NCBI GenBank assembly: GCA_960531495.1
Contig: OY482846.1
Location: forward strand, 40,556,299-40,620,298
Length of the DNA: 64,000 nucleotides
Direction of reading: 5' to 3'
Origin: Zeus faber
Taxonomy: Eukaryota > Chordata > Actinopteri > Zeiformes > Zeidae
Positions within the stretch are counted from its first letter, which is position 1; each line of letters opens with the position of its first letter. Below the pieces are notes generated by a model. It saw only the letters and a program-made list of their open reading frames with translations. It was not told where the DNA came from and searched no databases. The translations under genes were made by a program, and so were the position numbers. Positions 41,279 through 53,559 of this stretch are shown one piece after another.

Positions 41279-41422
41279 ATGTCGCGACGCCGCCGTGCTC
41301 CGCGACCTGAGCGCGCCGCCTCCCGACGGCCACTCTGCACTCGCGGATACAGGATTGATCAGAGAGGAGGAGGAGGAAATGTGCTTGCACTGAGAAACAC
41401 CCTCACTGCAAGAGCGTTCCAG
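41279..41422 (+). CDS. Possible first coding exon (48 codons), unproven
   Basis: GCGGCCATG gives a good start context. An Arg-rich reading frame follows and ends TTCCAG then GTGAGC, a good splice donor, at the end of a GC-rich stretch. No downstream exon was found and the peptide is not recognised. Could equally be chance. Confidence 0.15.
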
Positions 41423-42124
41423 GTGAGCGTCTCAAGGACCGCGGCTTTCTCGCCCTGTGTTTGAAATGCCAATCTATGTAATTCCTACTAAATTGTCCAG
41501 AGTTCAAAACAACGACGGCTTCTCGGATGCACTACACCGCATAGAAACTGACCAGCGTCTCTCAGCATTTCATCCTGGTTCGTCCTTTTGGATACAATTT
41601 GAGTGTACTACTGTATGGTTTCGGGGAATACTTAACACTGACTTGGCATACTAACAAGGCTGGATTAGTACCCCCCAGTCAAGCTGGCATGTCAGATCCA
41701 CTAGACCATAATCGCACTTTTGTCAAAGAAAGGCTGAACAACTAGTCCAGCTGAGCAGATGCAGGGACAGCTTAATGCTCATTAAATGTAAGAAAAAAAA
41801 GGTTAAAAACATACAATAAAACAGACGCAGTGCTCTGGAAGAGGCTCAGTCCATCTACAGGTGTTCCAGGCTCTGCCGGCAGCACGCGCCCCGCACAGCG
41901 CACCCCCGCCTGGGACGGAGAACCAGGTCTCGCCGGGGGGCAGCACGGAGGTTCGCTACCCCTGGGAAAGGAGCCGTCCCACCCACCTGTCTGGGTCTCT
42001 GCTCCCCGGAGGAGGAGGTGGTGGAGGCTCACCCAGGACGGGCCTCCACCCCCCGGTAACAGGTGCGTCTGTACGCGCTACACAGCGCCACCTTCAGGGC
42101 ACTAGGGTAGGGCGGGCCGTCGGT

Positions 42125-43150
42125 GGGTGTGGTGGCCCTGCTGGCTTGCCTGCGAGGGGGGGCGGTTCGGGTTGGTGTCGGTCTATCGGTGTAGGACCTG
42201 GCTCCAGGCCTGCGGTCCATGCCTGCCATCTGCGGTCAGGGTCCTGCGCCTGCGGCTGCGTCTTGTGCCCGCACGTGTGGGTGGGTCGTGTGTGTGCGCC
42301 TCAGGGGTGCAGGGTCTCCTCGCGCTCTCTGGGACAGTGTTAATTTCCACCGGGCTGGGCGTGGCTCCGCAGGCTCCGGGCTTCTTGGGGGCTGGGGGGA
42401 GGTCTTCGGTGGCTGCAGGGCAGGGTGCTCGGGGCTTTCCTGCGGTTGTGGAGTGTCTATACGTCTGTGGGACTCAGGGGTGGCTTTGGGGGTTTTTCCG
42501 CTGCTCGTAGGTGCTACGATAAGATTCCGACCTCATACACCAGAACTAATGAGGGCAAGTCGCGTACACTCACCGATGGACATACACACACACACACACA
42601 CACACACCACCATCATCTGCTTTGGACACCCCACCCCTCCTTTCTGCCCTCATTTACTGCTATAACTATGACAGGGGGAGGCCACCTGCCTAATTGCTGT
42701 TCCAGTTTTCCTGGACTTAATTCACTCTTTTTTGTCAATATATGTTTTCATCTGACATTTCAATGTTATTTTTCCCATGTACATGTTGTTGTTTGTTTCT
42801 ATGTTTGTGTTTTTCCATGTACATGTTTGTTTGTTGTTTGTATTTTAGCCTCACCTGTGGTGATTCCCCACCTTTTGGAGTAGTGATTAGTTGTTTATCG
42901 ACCAAAACACGGTAAGATAGTTCACCAAAGAAGGGGATTGGTGGCGGTTCTGTACAACAAACTGTGCTCTTGTCATCCTACAGGTCGTCCAGAGTACAGA
43001 GTTTTTCCAAGCAGTTTTGATGATTAAAGAATGAATAGAGTTGCATTGGAGGGTGAGAAGTTGAACTTCACTTGCAGACTAACTGTCATAGATGCAATGG
43101 TAAAAAAAATACTGTGTTGTATGCCCAGCATGCTGACGGCACAGGTTTAA
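42125..43150 (+). repeat. Dispersed repeat, copy B (with internal (CA)n)
   Basis: Same family and orientation as copy A at 33735-34585, with a (CA)n insertion at 42580-42607 and a longer segment near its right end (GATGCAATGG, CCCAGCATGCTGAC shared). Confidence 0.8.
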
Positions 43151-43299
43151 AAAAAGAAAATGTCACTGAAAATTGTAGTTCACATTGGCATTTGAGGAAG
43201 ACCCGCCACGTCAGCTCCGGGTGGCCTCATCCCCTGCTGCACGCTGCCCATCCCGGGAGCGGCGCGGCTGGGGAGCAAGCAGAGCAAGCGCCGGAGTTT

Positions 43300-43378
43300 C
43301 TGCTGTACGATTGGCTGTTCGTGTCACATGGCTGTTTCTCTGGTCTGTACGATTGGCTGTTCGCGTCACATGTTTTGT
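43300..43378. repeat. Short tandem duplication of a ~28-bp motif
   Basis: TGTACGATTGGCTGTTCGTG + TCACATG at about 43303 recurs about 45 bases later with one change (TTCGCG). Part of unclassified repeat-like sequence. Confidence 0.7.
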
Positions 43379-43639
43379 GAATTGCAGCATGAGTGACATT
43401 TTTCAGAGTTTCCCTTAAACGCAGCACCGGCTGAAGCTATCTGTCAAGGTGTCACACTCGCGCGGCTTGACGGGAATAAGTTCCGAGAGACGACGCTTGG
43501 ACTTACAGTATATACCTTCGGATGATGATGATGTCACAAAGCGGCCCGCTCCTGAAACTAATGAAATTATGGCAGTTTTTCACAAATTTCTGCTCCAAAT
43601 GTAGATCGATACTGATCAGGCCGTTGTCGTTTGTCAGAT

Positions 43640-45680
43640 ACTTTTTGCCCGAGAAAAAAAAACAAAAGAGCTGCGCAGGGCTGGGTCCCTAACGAGAATA
43701 AATAATATAAGAATAAAAATAATCCAAAAATCAGTACACAAATAAATTACACAACAGACCAGTTAAATATGTTTATACAATATTGCAAAATCAGCCATGA
43801 AAGTAACAGTAATGAACTTACAAACCTTAGTTGGATCTAGTTTGGGCTGCATCAATACGACCATTTCTCATATTGATAAATTCCCATTTCATTGCTGTGA
43901 ATTGTGAAGGCAGACTACCTAGTACTACTGGAGAACCCAAAGCTGTTGCCAACCTGTGGGTAACATTAAGGTCTCGCAGTATTTGCAACGGGCATTCAAT
44001 ACATTGTTAGTGTTTAATTATGAACATGGAGTAATTTTAAGAGTAGGCCAACCCCTACTGCAAAATGGCACTGGATTTAGCAGAAGTTGGGTGTTGCCCA
44101 ATTGTGAATTACTGGTAGTGAACTAGGCCCCGGTGAATTACCAATTTCAGCATAAGATAAAGACCTTATTCTTGTAAGTTATAGAATTTAACTAACAACC
44201 CTAATGCTAATGAAATGATTGTGCCACAGATTGTTTAAAAATTACATTGAAATTAACATATTAACACATAAAACATTTGTGATTAATGTAACGTGTATAA
44301 TGAGCAAAAGACAAAGAGTGCCAATTAAATAACAATAACGGTTAGATAAATTATTAAAGTAAGACAGTCAACTAAAACGGAAAATTGGTATGGCACATGA
44401 TAAATATTGAAAATGATTAAAATGGTGCCACTGCCAACAGCATACTTTGAATCACAGCTTGTTCCACCACGTTTCAAGAGCTGTGAGGGGGAAAAGATGA
44501 AGTTCACCTCCACCATGAGGCTATTACCACTTACCTGTGATGGTGGGCTCTCATAATCTGGCTCTTGGTACCAGGGCCAGCCCCGCTTTCATGTGGTCCT
44601 ATAGCGTGAAGTAGCGCAGCTTTTTGAAAATGACAAAGGAATGTCATTTAGATTCCGTTTTCGGACAATCTGAGCTGATATCTGAGTTGTTAAAAAATGG
44701 AGTGCCGTCTAGTGGACATAATACCGTGGTAGAAGCTGTGATACATTGCCTGTTAATAGTTTGTAGCATAAGCTACAGTCATGTCGATCGTCATTCATTT
44801 GATCATGAGTGATGAATGGCATTTTGGGAGAACGTCCAGACACAGATCTACAGCCTGCAATGGCAGCACCTCGATGCGTTGCTCGATCCCTTGCTTTGGT
44901 TTTACTCTTCACTGATTGGTTACATGAACTTCAAAACTTAGCATTTGACAAAGTTGTTATTTATTTAACCGCATTTCAGGCTTTTAAATGCAATGTTAAA
45001 ATAGAGGTGAATCATGGCACGAAAGGCTTTCCATCAGCATCAGACACGGTCAAAGCGCCGGTGGAGAATACTTACTCACCGGTCGCCGCTTGCCGTCTCA
45101 CCCATGAAATAATCAACCGGTCCATTTTTTTGGGAACAACTTTTATTTCATTCCGATTGGATAATTGTCAAGATGAAGAGTAGAGGTTAAGCTTTGTGTC
45201 AGGTAGAGCCCAACATACACAAATAAATAAATCAATCAAATAAAATAAAAAAGGGGAGGTCCCTTTCGTGCTCGGGTGTCCCCAGATTGCCCATATGGTA
45301 GATCCGGGCTTGCGTACTTAGATGCAGCAATGTTGTCTTGTCCCCCCCACCCCCCATCTACTCCTAAGGGAGAGCTTGTAGAGGCTGTGTGTACATAATG
45401 TGTTTGTCGCACTATACTTGTGAGGACCAGTCCCCGACTTTTCACTTTCTTTGGTTTACAAGTTCACCAGAAAGCTAGTTCTCATTTACCAGATGAATTT
45501 AGTCGGACCTCAATTTGATGCTCGCGGTTGTCATGTGTCCGACCAGTGCGTCATAAGGTTTGTGTAGTTTATAGGTCCCCTGCACTCATGTGTGTGTGGG
45601 GTGGGGGGGGGGTGTCCACCAGCACTCTGAGCACTAAAGTAGCCGAGCCATCAACCACCCCGCGCACAGGAACAAATACC
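43640..45680. other. No recognised gene
   Basis: AT-rich sequence without supported exons. The open frame at 44809-45183 (124 codons) has no recognisable domain. Confidence 0.35.
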
Positions 45681-45689
45681 CCATTAAAG

Positions 45690-46230
45690 CCAGGCCCCTC
45701 ACATATTACTGTAATAAAAGGCCCCCGCTATCCCCTTTATGGGCTTTTTAATTATGTCTATTCGTCTTCCCAGGCTTGTGAGCAACAGTTCATGATGAGC
45801 CCCATTACAGGAGTACCCCGCCACTAGAGGAAAACTAAAGGGGTGTGGGGAGGCGAGGGGGGAAAAGTCACAAATGGCCTGAAGCTTAAAAAAAATTCTG
45901 CATAGATGGTATTTTATCTTTTTACTCTCAGCACAGAGCCAATACACCTGGCTCCCATTTTCCATTTGGTGAGGCCCTTTGTTCCATCTGCAGATCATCG
46001 TTATTATTGAATAAAATAAAAGCGTCACGCAGCCCATGGAAATATCACGGCAGTTCTGTTCGAGTGTGTTCGAAAATGATCTGAGATCGTGGCGGCGGCT
46101 GGGAAAGCTGTTAAAAATTAAACACGCAAATCCCCCCCCCCCACACAGGACAGCACTGGAATCCATTATCAGAGCTGCTCTGCAGGAAGTGCAATCTAGA
46201 GTCATTACTGTAGCATGGGGTGAAAGCTAA
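45690..46230. other. Candidate conserved non-coding region
   Basis: Unique, AT-leaning sequence with dense homeodomain- and bHLH-like words (TTTTTAATTATG, TCCATCTGCAGATC, AACAGTTCATGATG) and no transposon features. The look is that of vertebrate developmental enhancers. This is judged from composition only. Confidence 0.25.
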
Positions 46231-46237
46231 AAAAAAA

Positions 46238-46242
<5 letters not shown>

Positions 46243-46272
<30 letters not shown>
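46243..46272. repeat. (TA)n microsatellite
   Basis: Short TA run after an A tract. Confidence 0.9.
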
Positions 46273-46276
<4 letters not shown>

Positions 46277-46751
46277 CACACATACATACACACACACTGT
46301 TTTCAGACAAACACATGACTTACACTGTAATTTCAGACAGCATAGGACTAAGGCATCAATCTATGCAATAATATAGTACAATTAGAGAATTAGGCATTTA
46401 ACTTGAACTCAGTCTCAACCTCTTGTGGGCAAGAGTAGATTGTTACTGTAGTGTAAGTTTACTATGACTTTACCATTTGGTGTATAGGCTTATATCGCCA
46501 ACATGTTTGCGGTTTTAACGCTTCTATTTAATGCCAGGTTGGTTGTGCATCTCCCTTTCTATCACCAGTTCTTACTGTTCATTTCAGACATAGGACTGCA
46601 CATGGCATTTTTCGGATAGTTTTTCCTTTTAAGTGTTAATTTTTTTCTACTTCTGCCAGTTTCTTTTGTACACCTTTATTTGCCTACTGTTTTGACGTGA
46701 GCTACCACCAAAATTCCCACTCCGGGGATGATCACCCATCTAGATTTTTTT

Positions 46752-46757
46752 TTTATT
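46752..46757 (-). terminator. Polyadenylation signal of the ZP3-type gene
   Basis: AATAAA on the minus strand, about 50 nt past the ZP3 stop codon. A weaker ATTAAA lies closer to the stop at 46798-46803. The spacing suits a very short 3' UTR. Confidence 0.55.
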
Positions 46758-46809
46758 TTGAAAATACAAGACCCCACTCAGAAATGGCTAGAAACATTTA
46801 ATGGTCTCG

Positions 46810-49800
46810 TCACGTGCACACGGCATATTTGGAGAGCTTGCGTGGCCTGCCGCAGACGACGGCGGCGGTGACGACGAGCAGCGCCACGGCCAGCGCAGCT
46901 CCAGCACTGCACAGCAGCACCAGCGACCCAGGGGAGCCCACTGCAGAGGAAAGAGGGGGGGTTAAATGGGGACTGATTTGTCACTGCTGTGGTAATTTCA
47001 AACAACTAAGGGAGTTCATATGCATCCCCGATCTTTTCGTTTACCCGAGCCGAGCCCGGCGCGCCCGCCCGGTCAACGAGGGGTAAGCGCGACCGCTCCC
47101 TTACCTGCACGGGACAGCTCGCGCTTCTGGACCAGATAGGCGAGCTCGGCCGGAAACACAGTGATCTGAACCGGCTTGTCCACCCGTTCACCGTCCCTCA
47201 CCACGATGGGGCCCAGAGCTGCCTCAACCTCCCACTGCGAGTCTACGGGAAGGGGGAGGCGGGTGGGGCAAATTAACATCGGAGTTGATTAAATGAACGG
47301 ATACATCTACTTAACAGCAGCGATCCAAAGCCTTCATTAACACAACTGACTGGTTGTTAGGAAACTAGCCCAAATAATTTCTCCAGAGGAGCAAACAACC
47401 TCCACCACAAGCCGTCAGACACGTGAGCGTATCTAACCGGGGTGAAGCGTTAATTGCATACGAGCCCCGAGGTGACTGTAGTTTCAGCTACTTGTTTCGA
47501 CTCGTCTAACTTATTTGGGGGGGCTGTACCTGCAGGGAATTTGTAAAATTAGTTCTCTCTTTAATTATACATTAGACAGGTGGTATTGGCCGCACAGTTT
47601 AAAACAAGACAACTTCAGCTCAAGCCTAATAGTGGTTTATGGTCAAATCCATGCCATTCCCCTATAGATTTGGTGAACCCCATCAGGCGCCTCAACGATG
47701 TAACAGCGAATAGTGTCTAAACATCAGTAGTTCTCAACAGCTTTGACAGCTGCCAATGTGTATAATTAATAATACAATTATTAATTATTTACATGAAATT
47801 GTTTTTTTTAGCCCTTTAACAGCGCACTGGATGACCGCACTCCTCAGTCCGTGAAATAAATCAGAACGGTTCAACTCCTCTGTTACGTTAGTCTCCTGAG
47901 GCGGTGCAAATGAGTATCGTGACGCTAGACCAGCGGGAGAACCCCCGTTCTGAACGACTTCCAGCGGGAAGCGAGTCGAAAGGGCAACGAGCGTTTTGCC
48001 CCCCCCCGTTCCTCAACGAAATTCCCGTTCTTGAAGGAGATGCATTTTCCGGCACTCACCGGCATCCGCGGCCAAGCTTCTCCGTCTTCTCTGGCTGCCG
48101 CAGCTGCTCTCGCAGCAGCTGCATACCTGGTTGTCCCCGCCTGAGGCCACCCATCTGTCAAGTGAAATCGCCACCATTATAACTCCAAATACATTTCGGC
48201 TCAAGTCGTGCTTCTACAATTTGACCCCCCCAGCCCACAATGTTCAAGTCAACTAAAGAGCCCATCATGAGCTTAACTGTGCTGTAACCCCCCCCCCTGC
48301 CACCACAACCCCTGTGGAGAATTACAGATTTACCTTTTGGCCTCAGTCAAATACGAACACGCTTTATGTTCGAGACTGATGGGCATGGAAACTGTCGTCG
48401 CCTTCAGATGACACGTAATGTAAATCTAAAAAAAAAGAAAAAAGCAAGTTCTAGATTTCACTCAACAGGTTCAAATCCCATCCTGGTTGCACAAACATTT
48501 TCACACCACTGAATATATTGGGATATTCTGATGGGATTTTGGTTTACCAAAATCCAGATAAGACTAGTGTTCGATAGATATTTCTGTGCACTCTAAGCAG
48601 TTGAACGAGGGGGTTTAGTGTCTTATCCAAGTATGTGCGCCATGTGCTGGCAGCTGTCAGCCACACGACAGGGGAACATTTTCAACAATTGAGGGCAGTT
48701 TCACAGGGTTTAATCCAAATCAGGACTATGCTAATCCGACCAGAATTTAAAAGTGCCTTTGAGAGGTTGCTGAATTTCAAGGTCAATAAGTTCTAGACTA
48801 AGCTCGTGAAAGACTCGTCACCGCCGTCTCGGTGCTGGTCTCAGTCCATATCACCCTGGTCCACATCCATTAATCCTAAAGATAAACCTGCCTCTGGCCA
48901 GCTTTAAGATTCCATTTAGACCTAGATTAGACCTCTAAGTCTTCCTTCTGGAAATCAGATGTTTTTAAAAACCCAGACCAGGGCCAAGTCCGGCACTATT
49001 TCGAACCGTGAGTGAGAGGCCGTTTTTCAGTTAGTCCAGATTAAAAAGTGTGATTCGTCGAAGAGCAGGCCTAATCTGTGTCCGCCAAACCGCCACTCAA
49101 AGTCATCAGCTGTGCAAATGAAGTAGGAAAAACGTGTCCCTTGTTACGCAACACAGATCCATGGACATACAGCCGGACACTTAGAAATGCTTTCTTTGAT
49201 CGCTCGTTACGTCACCGCGGCGCTATCTTACGGTATTCCTCTCGTCCTGGCGGAACCTGAACGTCTGCAGCTGAAACCGCAGCTTGTCCTCCTGGGTTCT
49301 GTGCATGAAGTAGGACTTGGCGCCGGTCAGCTTGGAGTCCGTTAAACACCTGAACAAAGAGGAGTGAAACCATCGAAAACGGACCGAACAGGCGGGTCCC
49401 CCGCCGTAGCGATCAGAGACGAGGCAGCCGGCGGACGGCTTCGTACCCGTGGTTGGCGATGAAGCGGTAAGCGGGCAGGGAGCTGGGGTCGGGCTCCGGT
49501 GTCGCCACGCAGCTGTCGACGTGGACCCTCAGCGGAGCGTGGTGCGTCTGGAGGACCGAGGCCTCGATGTGCATCACGTCGCTCACAGAATAGACGCTGG
49601 AAGGCCTCTCCGACTGCCAGTCCCCTGGAATACAACGGGGAAAAAAATAGGAGATCCGGTTAGAATGATTCCGAGTAGCAGTCGCGGACTTCCGCGGCCG
49701 AGACATTATAGTCTAATCTGGCTGAGCAATCTTTCTCGAAGGGCGCAAGAAAAATGAAATCAAGCCCGGTCCTTATTGTGTTTGGATTACAGAATTGGGT

Positions 49801-50222
49801 TTTCAGCGGAAGACAAAAACAACCCCGCTCCCAGCCGCACTTGTGGGTAAACACACCGCACATTTCCAGCACCAATTTGATACGGTGGATAAACGGATGA
49901 TTATGTAAACTAAATGCAAGCGAACACATTTGAATGAGGTTTAGTAACTACCCCAAGATGGAAACTGTGAACAAAATAAGAATGGAAAATTTAAATACAT
50001 TTGCAGTCCCGGCCAACACAACAGATACAGTCACGTCGAACAATCTCAGCGCCGTAAAAATCAATCTCCGGTAAATTAGCCCAAAAAGGAAGGCTCTGTG
50101 ATTGTTTGCGGAGCGTCAGCTGTGCGTTTTCGTGTCACGGGCGTATGCGAATAATTTTCTGACAAGTGAGGCCGGTGATGGGGCCTGAATCAAAGCCCTG
50201 TCATTTCATGTTCCTCCCGGTA

Positions 50223-50277
<55 letters not shown>

Positions 50278-51659
50278 AGCGGCAACAACGTCCCCACCAG
50301 TCATGAGACGCAGGGAGAAGAGCAGCTGTTGCTCTACAAACTTGCTGGACGCGTAGGGCATCCAGGTGGGCATCAGAGCATCGCTGTGAACCAGCTGCTT
50401 CCTGGGAGGGGAGGGAAGGGCAATTAAAAGCCAACATGGTCTGAAGCGGTCAAAACTTCACACAGTTCACGACGACGGGGTCAGGCAGCCCAAGGTGGAA
50501 TCACGCGCGTCCCACCAAAAGGGGCCGCTGGATACAGGCGAGCCGGGGTCGTTACCTCCGGTAGTGGCATTGGATAACCACCTCGACGGGGTTGGTCTTA
50601 ATGACCAAGGTGTCACGTATGGGTGTGGGCGTGTACACCAGAGAGAAGGTGTAGATCAGGGCTGAATCGGTCATCTGAAAAAAAAAAAAAAAAAAGTGCT
50701 GAAGATTCAAGTCACCGAGACCCACTCGTCACCACCGTTCCAAAGAGGAACAAGAGACACTAGAAATCAAATTTGAATAAGTAAGTCAACAAAACACGAA
50801 GCCCACTCATACCCCCATTTTGCTGCCGCAGCCCTGCAGCTCGGTGTTAAACTGCACGACGTGGTCGGCGGTTCCGTTCGCGGCGCAGCCTCCCAGGGTC
50901 AGGTCGGCCGGGTTGATCAGCTGACCATTACCTCGGAACAGAGGGGGAGGGGGGGGGGGGGAAGACTCTTTATGGACCCTCGTCTCCCACCGCCGCAAAA
51001 CCCGGAGTTAGCCAACGGTTGAACCGACAGGGAAGCCATTACCTAGAAAGTTCTGCTTGACCGCTACCTCGGCCGACCCCTCGCCGCAACGGACCGTGAT
51101 GCTGTGAGCCGGCACGGGGACGGGCTGCTCAAAACTCACCGGCACCTGGAACGTCAACCGGAGTTATTACATCTAACCCTTATCGAGAAGGGTAGAGCGC
51201 CGACTGAATGGGAATCGGATTCCGGCTTCTTAGAGGGGGGTGAACATCTGTCGCCTCCACCCACTGCCGAGCCTCGGCCGCTTTTATAACATTTTGGTGG
51301 CCTGGTTCCCGTGGAGATTGGACGGACGGCCTGCACGCTACCTGGTTCAAAGCCATCCTGGGCCTGGCTTTCTTTTGGTCTTCGACCGGCCCCGTGGGAT
51401 CGGTTCCCGCCGTCGGCCGAACCGGGTCCCGTTCGTCGACGCCCAGCGGCTCCGCGGCCGGCGCGCCGGAGGGAGAGGGGAGGCTCGGGGCAGAAGGGCC
51501 CGGGTTCCCCTCCCCCGCGTCGCTGGGGGTCGACAGGTCCGGGATCTGGCCGCCGGCGCCATCGACGCCCGCATGGCTTGGCGGGTCCTGTGCGGCGCAA
51601 AGCTCTCCGCCCGAGAGGCAGAACACCAACCAGAACAAAGCTGCTACTCCAAGCCCCAT
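46810..51659 (-). CDS. zp3: ZP3-type zona pellucida / egg-coat glycoprotein, 11 exons, 504 aa
   Basis: Secreted or membrane-bound egg-envelope (chorion) protein that polymerises through its ZP domain. Exons, 5' to 3' on the minus strand: 51659-51342, 51145-51043, 50931-50813, 50674-50556, 50401-50298, 49624-49447, 49349-49232, 48425-48334, 48154-48060, 47242-47105, 46940-46810. All introns are GT/AG and the phases match, giving 1515 nt with the stop. Residues 1-23 form a signal peptide and about 24-106 a Pro/Gly/Ala-rich spacer. ZP-N has Cys126, 156, 175 and 216 and a sequon Asn159-Gly-Thr. ZP-C has TWMPY near 232-236, DSC at 291-293, Cys315, 358 and 376, and CSCCESSC at 395-402. A tetrabasic furin-type site (RRRR) lies at 406-409, and a membrane helix at about 467-490 is followed by a short basic tail. 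The start was chosen at 51659 because the signal peptide follows directly; an in-frame ATG at 51746 would put 29 hydrophilic residues before it. The retained membrane helix is unusual among fish ZP3 paralogues as I know them. The exact paralogue (zp3a-f type) is not determined. Confidence 0.93.
50224..50274. repeat. (CA)n microsatellite in a ZP3 intron
   Basis: Lies in the intron after the exon ending at 50298, about 25 bases from that donor site. Confidence 0.93.
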
Positions 51660-51681
51660 CGCAGCTCGAAACAGAGCGGCC

Positions 51682-51687
51682 CAGGTG
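51682..51687 (-). promoter_or_regulatory. E-box (CACCTG) just upstream of the ZP3-type start
   Basis: CACCTG lies about 25 bases upstream of the chosen ATG. Zona pellucida genes are known targets of the oocyte bHLH factor FIGLA, which binds CANNTG boxes. The motif is short and sits very near the ATG, so it may lie in the 5' UTR and be chance. No clear TATA box was seen. Confidence 0.25.
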
Positions 51688-52939
51688 CTTCCAGGGAGCT
51701 TCACTTGAACCTTCTGATCAAAACCAGGTTTGAGAACTTTTCTCAAGCTCCTCCCACTTCTGATTAGTGATTGAATTCCATTCTTGCAGAGTCTGGTCTT
51801 TAGAATTGCTTCCCTTCACCCCGTGGAGGCTGAAATTATTTGGGGACTTATCTATTTACCCAGGGTCCTTTATTCCTTCAATGTTTCTTCAAACTGAAGA
51901 GGTGACTGTTCCCTCGACAAAAAAAAGAGGAATAATAACCTCTGCTGGATTAACAAAAATGCCTAATCTAGAAACCATCATAGTTGGATTGTGTATTTTT
52001 GTTAATGTGCCAGAGGTATGGATTATTCTTGCTTTTATGTTGAGAGAACAGAGGACATTGGGAACAATTCCAGATCTACTCGACTGGAGGGCATGGGGTC
52101 TCGACAATCAAAAGTCAAGACAATAGATAACCACTAGTCTTGGAAATCTCTTAAACGTTTACTCCTCAACAGCACGCGTGGGAAATTTATTGAATTATTC
52201 AATTGGGGCATTTCATGTGAATTGTATCCTCATTGCATTTAGCTGTTGTCAATTCCAAATTAAATGTTTTTATTGTTATTATTATGATTATTCGATTATT
52301 ATTCGTAATATCAATTAGGTCTTTCCTATTTTCCTCTCACAGGTCTCCTCCAATTGACACATAATCCCAATCTGATAAAATGTAGTTTGCTGTCTAATTT
52401 ACAAGATGTGGTCGTGTGAACACGGCAAAAAAAAGTTGCCCGGCATCTCTCATCTGTGTGTGCAGAACAAGGAAAGCTGTGCGTAATTAATCATTACACT
52501 AAGACAGAAAGTTTCACAGGAACCCGTCTTCTTTTTCTCTCACGGAGGATCGTTGAATGAACACGCTTTCCAGGTCAGAATTTCCCATAATGTGATTTGG
52601 CAGGATCATTCCTGTGCCGCTCATCGTCTTTGCTTCATATCGCAGCTTTGGAGAAACCTACCGCTGAACACGGGCAGGCCGAACTCACTCTATTTGCACA
52701 CGTGAATCACAGGCTCCCGGACCTTTTCTATGGCGAGGCCCCTTTGGCGGCCGGTGCCCTGGCTCAAGGACCCCTCCGCCCACCGCCCCCGTAAAAGGTG
52801 CACCCACTTTATCCGCCTGAAATACAAGGTTAAGTGGTTTAACGTTGCTGACCAAAAATGCAAATCTTACAAGAATCTACCACACGCCTAACCACCATAA
52901 GTGAGGTTGCCCAGATGTATTTTATGAGAAAGTATAAAA

Positions 52940-53036
52940 AAAAAAAATATATAATAAATATTTCGCTTTGGACCCCCTGTGATTCTTTCTTGGACCCCTG
53001 GGGGGGCCGCCGACCCCGGTTTGGGAACCCCTGCTT
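52940..53036 (-). mobile_element. Possible end of a non-autonomous DNA transposon
   Basis: The minus strand reads GCAGGGGTTCCCAAACCGGG then GTCGGCGGCCCCC, like 'CAGGGGTTCCCAAA' ends common in fish hAT-like elements. A similar end (TAGGGGTTCCTAAAG) lies at 36065 on the plus strand. No matching partner end was found. Confidence 0.3.
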
Positions 53037-53559
53037 CAAATGTTTAAAGGCAAACCGCGGAGGTCTGCCAAATCTCCAGTTGTCATGAGGGCAATGAAAA
53101 AAAAAAAGAAGAAAAATGTCTTTTATGAAAACAAACAAAAGACCTTTCAGACCTTTTACTGCCCCCACGAGACACATCAGTCAGGTCTGGGATGTAAAAG
53201 CCGCTTGGTCAACACGGCAACGCGGATTTACGAGCGTCCGCCTTCGGAGGGATCGCTAATGTCGCCGAACACCGGGCGTACGCGGGTGCGCGGGCGTGTG
53301 CGCTGTGTGACGGTGAGCAGGACCGTGTCTGCCGTGGACAGACAAGCGCGTCGGTCGCACGTGTGAGCCTGGACGCCGGACTCGGATAGTTGAGGTGTTT
53401 GACGCTGTTTAGAAATAACTTTTTCAGTTTTGAAGGCGGCGGAAGGAGTACGAATACGCCCGACGGAAAGATGTTGAAAAGCGTTCTGAGGAAGCTTCGA
53501 TTTGTTTCAAAGTGCAACACGTTGTTCGTTGGGGTTTGCACCGGACCTGAGACTTGAAA

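Noticed and set aside
45699..46205. 168-codon minus-strand gene
   Set aside because: No domain or start context, and the sequence looks like non-coding regulatory DNA.
51660..51746. Upstream ATG as the ZP3 start
   Set aside because: It would place 29 mostly hydrophilic residues before the signal peptide; the ATG at 51659 starts the signal directly.
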